From Planctomycetales bacterium (GTDB taxonomy: Bacteria > Planctomycetota > SZUA-567), in NCBI GenBank assembly GCA_025997475.1, contig BNUQ01000027.1, forward strand, positions 1 through 25,691: a DNA stretch of 25,691 bases, given 5' to 3'. Each line of letters starts with the position of its first letter. Position 1 is the stretch's first letter. Shown here piece by piece: positions 13,995 to 20,539 of this stretch. Position numbers and translations under genes: made by a program. Under the pieces are notes generated by a model. That model was not told where the DNA came from. It made no database searches and saw only the letters and a program-made list of their open reading frames with translations.

Positions 13995-15296
13995 ATGACC
14001 GACATCTCGCCCGAATCGCCAGCGCTTCCCGCCGTCAAAACCTCGCCGTGGCGGCGGGGTAAAAAAATCGTCGTCGCGCTGTTGAAAATCGCGATTGTCG
14101 GCGGCGCGTTCGCGTATTTGTTGCGCAACGGGCAATTGGATTTCGGCAAAATTCAATCGCAATTCGCGCATCCGGGCTGGGTGTTCGCCGGCATCGTCGG
14201 CGCGTTTCTGCCGATGGTCAGCAGTTTTTATCGGCAATTATTATTGTTGCGCGCGCTCGGCATCGCTTGCTACCAATACCGCGACACGCTCCGCATCGGT
14301 TTTATCGGCTGTTTTTTCAGCACCTTTATGCCCGGCGCGGTCGGCGGCGATGTCATCAAAGCCGGTTATTTTATTCGCGACACGCGGGAAACGGCGAAGT
14401 CGCTCGCCAGCGTTTTGGTTGACCGCGTAATGGGGCTGTTCGGTCTGCTCGTGGTCGGCGGTGCGGCTATTGCGCTGGCGCGCGAGCAAGTGATGAACGC
14501 GCCCGATTTGCACCAAATCGCCGTCGTCGTGTTCGGCGTGATTGCCGCGTTGGTGCTGGCGGCGGCGGGCGGTTTGCTCGCGCTGTTGCGCGGACGCGGC
14601 GCGGCGCTGAAATTTTTAGCGCTGACGGCGTTGTTGATTGGCGTCGGCGGTTGGTGGATTTGGCGCGGCGCGGGTTATGAGTGGCAAATTATCCGCACGT
14701 CGGCGGTCGAGACGGCGGCGCTCGCCGGCATTTTATTGCGGTGCCGCTTTATTTTGGCGGCGGCAATCGCGCTTATCGCCGCGCTCCTCGCGGTGGCGAT
14801 AGTGCCGAGTTGTCAGCCCGGACGGCGGCTGTCGAATTTTATACATTCCCGCGTCCCCGGCGGCGCGGCGTTAATGCGGTTTGTCGAAGCGCTGTTGATT
14901 TTCCGCAACGATTTGGCGGCGCTCGGCTATGCGTTGCTCTTGTCGGTCGGACAACAGACGGTCAATATCTGTTCGATTTATTTTATCAGCCGCGCGATTG
15001 TCCTACCGGCGGTGCCGGGCGTGTTCGACATTTTTTTCGCCGCACCGCTGGCGTCGATTGCCAACACTTTGCCGGTGCCGGGCGGCGGTTTGGGCGTGGG
15101 CGAAGCGGTGTTCGCCGGCGTGTTGTCGCTCTGCCAAGACGGCGCGGGCAACGCGATTGTCGGCGGCGCGACGATTTTCCTCGCGTGGCGGCTTTGGACG
15201 GTCTTGCTCAGTTTCACGGGCGGTCTGCCGTATTACCTGCGCGGCAAAAAAGAAATCGCCGACGTGGCGGGTTCAGAGTTGAAAGTTAAAAGTTGA
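13995..15296 (+). CDS. YbhN / lysylphosphatidylglycerol-synthase-type transmembrane protein
   Basis: This 433-residue integral membrane protein fits the LPG synthetase/YbhN (UPF0104) fold: many transmembrane helices, an early FVGCFFSTFMPGAVGGDVIKA-like element (here IGCFFSTFMPGAVGGDVIKAG, split across a helix end) with the RDTRETAKSLASVLVDRVMG loop, and a late LPVPGGGLGVGEAVF motif. Relatives include flippases and lipid-modifying enzymes such as MprF's membrane half; no C-terminal aminoacyl-transfer domain is present, so lipid translocation is likelier than synthesis. Its position after an MsbA-like exporter supports a role in envelope lipid handling. There is no visible Shine-Dalgarno before ATG 13995. 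The last residues, ELKVKS and the TGA stop, are translated from the heptamer array that follows. Confidence 0.8.
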   Translation: MTDISPESPALPAVKTSPWRRGKKIVVALLKIAIVGGAFAYLLRNGQLDFGKIQSQFAHPGWVFAGIVGAFLPMVSSFYRQLLLLRALGIACYQYRDTLRIGFIGCFFSTFMPGAVGGDVIKAGYFIRDTRETAKSLASVLVDRVMGLFGLLVVGGAAIALAREQVMNAPDLHQIAVVVFGVIAALVLAAAGGLLALLRGRGAALKFLALTALLIGVGGWWIWRGAGYEWQIIRTSAVETAALAGILLRCRFILAAAIALIAALLAVAIVPSCQPGRRLSNFIHSRVPGGAALMRFVEALLIFRNDLAALGYALLLSVGQQTVNICSIYFISRAIVLPAVPGVFDIFFAAPLASIANTLPVPGGGLGVGEAVFAGVLSLCQDGAGNAIVGGATIFLAWRLWTVLLSFTGGLPYYLRGKKEIADVAGSELKVKS

Positions 15297-15362
15297 AAGT
15301 TGAAAGTTGAAAAAAGTTGAACGCGGTTATCGCAACTCTAAACTCTCAATTCTAAACTCTAA
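15276..15362. repeat. Inverted heptamer array overlapping the YbhN-like stop codon
   Basis: The left arm (15276-15320) has GAGTTGAAAGTTAAAAGTTG and further GAAAGTT units and includes the stop codon TGA at 15294-15296; the right arm (15332-15362) consists of AACTCTAAACTCTCAATTC and AAACTCTAAA words. Spacer about 11 bp. Confidence 0.8.
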
Positions 15363-15376
15363 ATGAAGGTGAAAAT

Positions 15377-16531
15377 ATGTCCGAACCCGCCTCCCGCGAC
15401 CCCGACGCCGATAAAGTCGTCATTAACCGCAAACAATTCCCGTGTCCGCAATGCGGCGGCGCGATGGGCTTTATCCCCGGCACGCATAATTTGCGTTGCC
15501 CTTATTGCGGCACGGAAAGTCAAATTCCCGAAATTACCAAAAACGCCGACGGCAGTATCGCGTCTTCCACGAAATTGCGCGAATTGGATTATCACGAATT
15601 TATCGACCGCGCCGAAGCCGAGCAAACCCGCGAGAAAAAAGTCCATTTGACGCATTGCAACGGTTGCGGCGCGAACATCACGCTCGCCGACCACGTTTCC
15701 GCCGAGAATTGCCCGTATTGCGGCATTCCGGTCGTGGCGCAGGATTTCGTGCAAACCGCCATCGAAGTGCAGGGCTTGTTGCCGTTCCAAATCAACAAAG
15801 AAAACGCCTACGTGCGGTTCGGCGCGTGGCTGAAATCGCTGTGGTTTGCGCCGAATAATTTGACGGCGCGGACGATGCGCGACGGCGTGCTGAACGGCGT
15901 TTATACGCCGTATTGGACTTACGACAGTAAGACGACGACGACGTATGCCGGCGAGCGCGGCGAGTATTACTACACCACCGAAACCTACGCCGACGCCAAC
16001 GGACGCCGGCAGACGCGGCAGGTTCGCCATACGCGCTGGTATCCGGCGCACGGCACGGTGTCGGTGAATTTCGACGATGTTTTGGTGCCGGCGACCAAGT
16101 CGTTGCCGCGGTCGCTGATTGAAAATTTGGAGCCGTGGGATTTGCAAAATTTGGAGGATTTTCAGGCGGAATTTTTATCGGGCTATCGCGCCGAGACCTA
16201 TCAAATCGGCTTGCGCGACGGCTTCGACCTCGCCGAGCAAAAAATGGCGCCGGTCATTCGGAGCGCGATTATTCGCGACATCGGCGGCGACGAGCAACGG
16301 ATTTTGTCGTCCACCACGCAACACGCGGACGTAACGTTTAAGCATATTTTGATGCCGCTGTGGATTTCCGCGTATCGTTACCGCGAGCGCACGTTCCGCT
16401 TTGTCATCAACGGACGCACCGGCGAAGTGCAGGGCGAGCGCCCGTATTCGTGGGTAAAAATCACGCTGTTCGTTTTGACGTGCTTGGCGGCGGCGGGAAT
16501 TGGCATTTATTATTTGAGCCAAATGGAGTAG
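15377..16531 (+). CDS. Double zinc-ribbon protein with C-terminal membrane anchor
   Basis: The 384-residue protein has two N-terminal zinc ribbons: FPCPQCGGAM (Cys23, Cys26) with LRCPYCGTE (Cys41, Cys44), and THCNGCGANI (Cys94, Cys97) with NCPYCGIPV (Cys112, Cys115). A middle region rich in Tyr/Thr (YTPYWTYDSKTTTTYAGERG) and a hydrophobic segment near the C-terminus (KITLFVLTCLAAAGIGIYYL, about 361-380) follow; most of the protein is probably cytoplasmic. Homologues are usually called hypothetical zinc-ribbon proteins, sometimes mislabelled as primosomal PriA-related because of the ribbons; there is no helicase motif here. GAAGGTGAAAAT gives a good ribosome binding site before ATG 15377. Function is unknown. 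Confidence 0.8.
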   Translation: MSEPASRDPDADKVVINRKQFPCPQCGGAMGFIPGTHNLRCPYCGTESQIPEITKNADGSIASSTKLRELDYHEFIDRAEAEQTREKKVHLTHCNGCGANITLADHVSAENCPYCGIPVVAQDFVQTAIEVQGLLPFQINKENAYVRFGAWLKSLWFAPNNLTARTMRDGVLNGVYTPYWTYDSKTTTTYAGERGEYYYTTETYADANGRRQTRQVRHTRWYPAHGTVSVNFDDVLVPATKSLPRSLIENLEPWDLQNLEDFQAEFLSGYRAETYQIGLRDGFDLAEQKMAPVIRSAIIRDIGGDEQRILSSTTQHADVTFKHILMPLWISAYRYRERTFRFVINGRTGEVQGERPYSWVKITLFVLTCLAAAGIGIYYLSQME

Positions 16532-16841
16532 GGCGGAGAGTTGAAAGTTGAAAGTTGAAAGTGCGCGAAGCCGAAAATTCTACGATTTATATCGCGGGGA
16601 AATGGCGGCGCAATCGCAAAACTCCGCGTCGTCGCCGTCGGGCGCGCGGCTTGATATTAACCTTGAAATTAAAGAGTCCATAAATGTAACCGCGTAACCG
16701 CATTTTATGTCCTTAACCGAAGTAAAAACGCCGCGCCAATCGTGCGCGGCGTTTTTTATTTGACACAACTAACGGACGCTCCGGCGCGGTTGTCAAGACG
16801 AAAAATAGGGCGCTCGCGAAGGGGGCTACGAATGCCGCAGC
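16532..16841. other. Intergenic region with single-armed heptamer repeat and terminator
   Basis: No gene is supported. It opens with GAGAGTTGAAAGTTGAAAG and one more unit (16536-16561), a left arm without a visible right arm; then ordinary sequence; then a strong bidirectional terminator (16724-16757); then the 16782-16806 copy of a TTGTCAAGA-containing 25-mer shared with 5423-5447. Confidence 0.6.
16724..16757. terminator. Bidirectional intrinsic terminator
   Basis: A perfect 9-bp stem (ACGCCGCGC at 16728-16736, GCGCGGCGT at 16744-16752) is flanked by an A-run on the left and a T-run on the right, so it can terminate both the plus-strand zinc-ribbon operon and the minus-strand HAD gene, which converge here. 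Confidence 0.85.
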
Positions 16842-17642
16842 TTAGATTTTAATCCCAAAAAATTCGTCCAGCACCCGCTCGACGCCGCCGTCCGGCATTG
16901 CCGGAATATGGCGCGGAATGACGCGGTTTAGTTCCGCGTCGCCGGTCGTAATCGCCAAGCCGACGCCGCATTGTTCCAACATCTCGCGGTCGTTCGGACC
17001 GTCGCCCGCCGCGACAATTTCCGCCAGCGTCAATCCTTCGGCGGCGGCGGCGTGTTTTAGTCCGACGGCTTTGTTCACGCCGCGCGGCATCACTTCGCAA
17101 TAAAGACCGCTACTGGTAACCACTTCGGCGCGTCCGGCGATGAACGCGGTCATTTCAACGGTGACCGCCGCCAAGTCCTCCGGCTCGCAGACGACCAACG
17201 CTTTATTCGGCTCGCCAGTCGGCAACTCGCCGTTGCTCGGCAACACCTTAAATTCGACGCGCGCGAATTCGGCGTATTGGCGGTTAAACGGCAGGTCGTA
17301 GAGCGGGTAGAGCATATCGTTGAAATACACCTGCAACGCCCACTGCCGCGCACGGGCATACGCGATGATTTCGCGGGTCAGCGCAATCGGCAAGGTCTGC
17401 GACCACAGCGGCGGGTCCGGCGGGCGGACGGCTTTCGCGCCGTTGTAGCCGACGAGCGGCGTCGTGAGTTGCAATTGTCGCCAATACGGCACCATCGACG
17501 GCACCATTCGTCCCGACACCAAAAAGACCTTGACGCCGCGCTCGCCCGCGATTTTCAACGCGCGAAGCACCGTCGGGGTTAAGACGCTGTCGGCGTCGAG
17601 CAACGTTCCGTCCAAGTCAAACGCGAGCGCGCGGTAAGTCAT
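16842..17642 (-). CDS. HAD-superfamily Cof-type phosphatase
   Basis: The 266-residue protein has all four HAD motifs: AFDLDGTLLD with nucleophile Asp9 and Asp11, motif II Ser43 in FLVSGR, motif III Lys191 (GVNKAVGLKH), and motif IV GDGPND (213-218). The large cap between motifs II and III is the C2 type of the Cof/YbjI group, which dephosphorylates sugar phosphates, FMN and similar small substrates in the cytoplasm; the substrate cannot be predicted. ATG 17642 has AAAGGC upstream on the minus strand. It stands alone, convergent with the zinc-ribbon gene and separated by the terminator at 16724. Confidence 0.92.
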   Translation of the reverse strand: MTYRALAFDLDGTLLDADSVLTPTVLRALKIAGERGVKVFLVSGRMVPSMVPYWRQLQLTTPLVGYNGAKAVRPPDPPLWSQTLPIALTREIIAYARARQWALQVYFNDMLYPLYDLPFNRQYAEFARVEFKVLPSNGELPTGEPNKALVVCEPEDLAAVTVEMTAFIAGRAEVVTSSGLYCEVMPRGVNKAVGLKHAAAAEGLTLAEIVAAGDGPNDREMLEQCGVGLAITTGDAELNRVIPRHIPAMPDGGVERVLDEFFGIKI

Positions 17643-17807
17643 ATTTTTTGCCTTTGTCGAGAGGGATTAGGGAAAAGGAAGACGCGGACTGTGCACGGTT
17701 TCCCGCCGTAATAAATTGCCGTCGAAAACTGCTCGCGGCGCACGGTTTAAGATTATGCAACGCGGCGCGTCCGCGCAATCCCCGCCGCAACGCAAGCGTT
17801 CGCGCCC

Positions 17808-17835
17808 TTGTTTATCGACGGCGGCGATTTACAAT
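17808..17835 (+). promoter_or_regulatory. Candidate promoter for tRNA-Pro
   Basis: TTGTTT (17808-17813) and TACAAT (17830-17835) are 16 bases apart, and the tRNA begins 21 bases after the -10 word. The position is right for a short tRNA leader. Pattern match only. Confidence 0.45.
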
Positions 17836-17855
17836 CCGCCCCCGCTACGGCGCGT

Positions 17856-17933
17856 CGGGCTGTGGCTCAGCTTGGCTAGAGCGCTTGACTGGGGGTCAAG
17901 AGGTCGCTGGTTCAAATCCAGTCAGCCCGACCA
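17856..17933 (+). tRNA. tRNA-Pro(GGG)
   Basis: The full cloverleaf is visible: acceptor CGGGCTG paired with CAGCCCG, D-stem GCTC/GAGC, anticodon stem CTTGA/TCAAG with loop CTGGGGG (anticodon GGG, reading CCC/CCT), and T-stem GCTGG/CCAGT around TTCAAAT. The discriminator is A, and CCA is encoded at 17931-17933. The gene is solitary and followed by its own terminator. Confidence 0.97.
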
Positions 17934-17955
17934 TTTTTATTTATTCGAGAAAATA

Positions 17956-17981
17956 GGGCTTTTCGCGAAGCCCGTTTTTTT
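17956..17981 (+). terminator. Intrinsic terminator of tRNA-Pro
   Basis: GGGCTT, loop TTCGCG, AAGCCC, then G and seven T residues, 23 bases after the CCA end. Confidence 0.85.
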
Positions 17982-18527
17982 ATGGCATCCGACTGCTTGC
18001 CGTTAGCGGTTAGGTAATCATCAAGAGCAAGAGATGCGTCCACGAATTTTCACGAATGTAAGAGCAAGATATTTCTCACCGAGCCGCCGAGCCGCGGAGA
18101 GGGAAAAGAGAAGAAAATAAAGAACTCTCTATTCGTTTCTTATCGGTGAAACTCCGGGGCGCCGTGCCTCTGTGAGAAAAATTCGCGGATAAGAACCTAT
18201 CTCTTTATCAAGATTAGTTGCAATTGGTCGCGGCGATTATTAGACCTGCTATTAACGGGCGTCGTCCCGTAGGGACGCAATATCGGTAGAAACATCGCGA
18301 AAAGACGCACCGTCCCGTAGGGACGGAATGTCGGTAGAAACCGTAGGACGGAATGTCCGTAGCAAGACATCAAGCGCCATTTAACCGACATTGCGTCCCT
18401 ACGGGACGCGGTTTCAGGTCGGCGGTGTTTCTACCGACATATTGCCCCTACGGGGCAAACCGCCGATTAGTTTGATATGCGGATAAGTTCTAAGTTCTTT
18501 TTTTCACGATTGTCGAACCGGTCGCTT
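17982..18527. other. Intergenic region rich in palindromic repeats
   Basis: No gene is supported. An imperfect inverted repeat of about 28 bp pairs TTTCTCACCGAGCCGCCGAG-type sequence (about 18073-18101) with CTCCGGGGCGCCGTGCCTCT and GTGAGAAA (about 18150-18179). The rest (18263-18456) is a cluster of REP-like palindromes listed separately. The CTCCGTG/GTGAGAAA words also occur at about 7522-7555. Confidence 0.7.
18263..18456. repeat. Cluster of REP-like palindromes (CGTCCCGTAGGGACG)
   Basis: CGTCCCGTAGGGACG occurs at 18263-18277 and 18311-18325, a decayed version at about 18341-18359, the opposite-centre form CGTCCCTACGGGACG at 18394-18408, and GCCCCTACGGGGC at 18444-18456. The first copies are followed by TCGGTAGAAA and the last is preceded by TTTCTACCGACA, so the cluster is arranged head to head. 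This is the layout of REP/BIME-type elements; no REP-associated transposase is in the window. Confidence 0.85.
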
Positions 18528-19046
18528 ATGTCTCTCGTCTGCCGCCTGATTGCCCGTCTCGCCGAACGCGAAGCCGCCGCGCCGCATCGGATTCACCATT
18601 TTCTCAAGGTCTATGCGTTAGCCCAAACTATCGGCGCGGCGGAAGCGCTGACGCCCGACGCGCAATTGATTTTGGAACTCGCCGCGCTTACCCACGATGT
18701 CGGCATTAAACCGGCGCTGGAAAAATACGGCAGTTCGGCGGGGATTTATCAGCAACGGGAAGGCGGCGTGGCGCGGGAAATTTTGGCGGAATTCGGCGTG
18801 GCGGAGCCGGTGTTGGCGCGCGTCGATTACCTCGTCGCGCATCATCACACTTACGCCAATATCGACGGCGCGGATTATCAGATTTTGGTCGAAGCGGATT
18901 TTTTAGTGAATATCTTTGAGGAAAAAATGCCGACGGCGGCGATAAAAAGCGTCTATGAAAAAATTTTCCGCACGGCGTCCGGCAAACAATTATGCCGCGC
19001 GATGTATCCGGCGGCGTTTGCCGACGATTACGGGAAAAGAGGTTAG
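18528..19046 (+). CDS. HD-domain metal-dependent phosphohydrolase
   Basis: The 172-residue protein has a compact HD domain: His20 or His24 (APHRIHHFLKV), the HD pair His56-Asp57 (LAALTHDVG), a HHH cluster at 105-107 (VAHHHTYANI) and Asp124 (LVEADFLVNI). It should be a cytoplasmic divalent-metal phosphohydrolase, possibly acting on nucleotides; the substrate is unknown. The start is set at ATG 18528; an upstream in-frame ATG (18477) would add 17 residues encoded by repeat-flanking DNA, and neither start has a strong ribosome binding site. A right-arm-only heptamer stretch follows before the DUF805 gene. Confidence 0.8.
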   Translation: MSLVCRLIARLAEREAAAPHRIHHFLKVYALAQTIGAAEALTPDAQLILELAALTHDVGIKPALEKYGSSAGIYQQREGGVAREILAEFGVAEPVLARVDYLVAHHHTYANIDGADYQILVEADFLVNIFEEKMPTAAIKSVYEKIFRTASGKQLCRAMYPAAFADDYGKRG

Positions 19047-19058
19047 GGATTTCTAATT

Positions 19059-19091
19059 TCTCAACTTTTAACTTTCAACTTTCAACTTTTC
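19059..19091. repeat. Heptamer stretch (AACTTTT/AACTTTC), right arm only
   Basis: CTCAACTTTTAACTTTCAAC and one further AACTTTC-type unit lie between the HD and DUF805 genes. No GAAAGTT left arm is present, so this is either a remnant or half an element. Confidence 0.7.
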
Positions 19092-19109
19092 CCTTTTCCC
19101 GCAAAAAAT

Positions 19110-19487
19110 ATGCATCACTATTTGGCGGCGTTAGAAAAATACGCGGTGTTCACCGGACGCGCCGGACGCGCGGAATTCTGGTGGTTTTTTGCGGTGCATA
19201 TCGCCGCGCTGTTGATTTTCACGCATTTGGCGCAGACGGCGGCGGCAAACGTGGCGTCGTCAATCGAGACGTTGTTCACCATTTACGTGTTGGCGACGGC
19301 GTTGCCGTTTATCGGCGCGTCTTACCGGCGTCTGCACGACACCGGACGCGCCGGCTGGAAACACTGGTTGATTATCGTGCCGGTTTTCGGCTGGTTTTTG
19401 CTGATTCTCTGGTGGTCGGAGGCGAGCCAACCCGGGCGCAATCAATATGGGGACGCGCCGGCGCCGCAATTAAAAGATAAGAATTAA
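19110..19487 (+). CDS. DUF805 family membrane protein
   Basis: The 125-residue protein shows the DUF805 signatures: FTGRAGRAEFW at 14-24, the mid-protein RRLHDTGRAGW at 73-83, and a late GRNQYG before the C-terminus. Three to four hydrophobic segments make it an inner-membrane protein; the family has no established function. The leader is pyrimidine-rich (CCCTTTTCCCGCAAAAAAT), with no clear Shine-Dalgarno. The C-terminal LKDKN and TAA stop come from an AT-rich sequence (TTAAAAGATAAGAATTAAA) almost identical to that ending the antiporter gene at 6993-7011. Confidence 0.9.
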   Translation: MHHYLAALEKYAVFTGRAGRAEFWWFFAVHIAALLIFTHLAQTAAANVASSIETLFTIYVLATALPFIGASYRRLHDTGRAGWKHWLIIVPVFGWFLLILWWSEASQPGRNQYGDAPAPQLKDKN

Positions 19488-19606
19488 AGATTACGCATTG
19501 CGGAATGATTGATAAAAATTACCGCCTCGTCCGGCGAGCCGAGAGCGCTTCCCTCTCCGTCGCGGGAATAAAAAAAAGGAATAAAAAAATCCGATTTTTT
19601 TGGTTA

Positions 19607-19626
19607 CACTCGCGCCGGTGGCGCGA
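19607..19626 (+). promoter_or_regulatory. Hairpin in the leader of the secreted-protein gene
   Basis: TACACT resembles a -10 element and is followed at once by the 7-bp stem TCGCGCC-GGT-GGCGCGA, so the 5' end of the transcript would probably carry this hairpin. The remaining leader is T-rich and ends in GAGGAG before ATG 19676. A protective or regulatory role is a guess. Confidence 0.3.
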
Positions 19627-19675
19627 CTGTAAGGTGTAGGATTTTTTTCGATTTCTTTTTTCAGAGGAGCAAAAA

Positions 19676-20416
19676 ATGAAGACGCAAAACGGCTGGTGGT
19701 TGGCGGGGTGCTTGGGATTGGGTTTGGCGATGTTGCCGGTGCGCGCGGCGGAAACCGCGGTTACCGCGACGGCGGAGGCGACGGCGGAGGCGACGGCGGG
19801 CGACGCGACGGCGGGCGACGCGAAGGCGGATGACGCGAAGGCGTCGGCGACGGAATCCGCGACGGCGGAAAAAGGCGCGGCGGAACTGCGGCTCGGGAGA
19901 CACGGTCGGGACGGACGCGGCGGAAGCGGTAAATTTTCACGGGAAGACCGCGAAAAATTGCGTCAGGAATGGGCGCAAAAATGGGAAGCGAAATACGCCG
20001 AAGCGCTGACGACCGAACGCGACGCGGCGGCGAAATTCGCGCCCACGTTAAACGGCGACGCGGCGGCGTTGCGGAAATACTGGAACGAGCGTATCGCCGA
20101 AAATCCGTGGTCCGGCAAGGCGGTTTTCACGGCGCTAAAAGACGAATTAGCCAAGACGAAGCAGACGGCGTTGCTCGACCAATTGAAAGACGCCTACATT
20201 GATTATTGGGAGAAAGCGCCGGAACGTTTGGCGGCGCAGGCGCAAAAAGCGCGGGCGGAAAAGCGGGAAGCGTTTGAGAAACTCACGCCGGAAGAACGCG
20301 CCGCGAAAAAGCAGGAATGGAAACGCGGCGGCAAGAAAGGCGGGCATTGCGCTACTCCCGCGTCCGCCTGCCATTCGGGAACCGCCACGCCGCCCGATAG
20401 CGAAGACAACGAGTAA
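19676..20416 (+). CDS. Secreted low-complexity protein, unknown function
   Basis: I do not recognise this 246-residue protein. It has a signal peptide (MKTQNGWWLAGCLGLGLAML, likely cleaved after VRAA at about 25), then an Ala/Thr/Asp/Lys-rich low-complexity segment made of TAEATAEATAGDATAGDA-type units (about 28-60), then a basic helical region (FSREDREKLRQEWAQKWEAKYAEAL and PERLAAQAQKARAEKREAFEKLTPEERAAKKQEW, described in parts) and a Gly/His/Cys tail (GGHCATPASACHSG). The LTPEER phrase recalls Spy/CpxP-like periplasmic proteins, but the resemblance is too short to call. A strong GAGGAG site precedes ATG 19676. Confidence 0.75.
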   Translation: MKTQNGWWLAGCLGLGLAMLPVRAAETAVTATAEATAEATAGDATAGDAKADDAKASATESATAEKGAAELRLGRHGRDGRGGSGKFSREDREKLRQEWAQKWEAKYAEALTTERDAAAKFAPTLNGDAAALRKYWNERIAENPWSGKAVFTALKDELAKTKQTALLDQLKDAYIDYWEKAPERLAAQAQKARAEKREAFEKLTPEERAAKKQEWKRGGKKGGHCATPASACHSGTATPPDSEDNE

Positions 20417-20426
20417 CGGCGGAGCG

Positions 20427-20523
20427 GTTGAAAGTTAAAAGTTAAAAGTTAAAAGTTAAAAGTTAAAAGTTGAGAAGGCCGCTATCGATCATCTCAACTT
20501 TTAACTTTTGCTTTTCAACTCTC
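20427..20523. repeat. Inverted heptamer array (AAAAGTT x5 / AACTTTT) upstream of gatB
   Basis: Five perfect AAAAGTT units at 20437-20471, preceded by GAAAGTT, face a right arm of CAACTTTTAACTTTTGC and TTTTCAACTC words at 20492-20523, with about 20 bp between. The right arm ends 17 bases before the gatB start. Confidence 0.9.
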
Positions 20524-20539
20524 CGTTAAGGGCTCCCTT

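Noticed and set aside
17856..18527. Integrative element at the tRNA-Pro gene
   Set aside because: No integrase, no repeated tRNA 3' end and no composition change downstream; only palindromic repeats.
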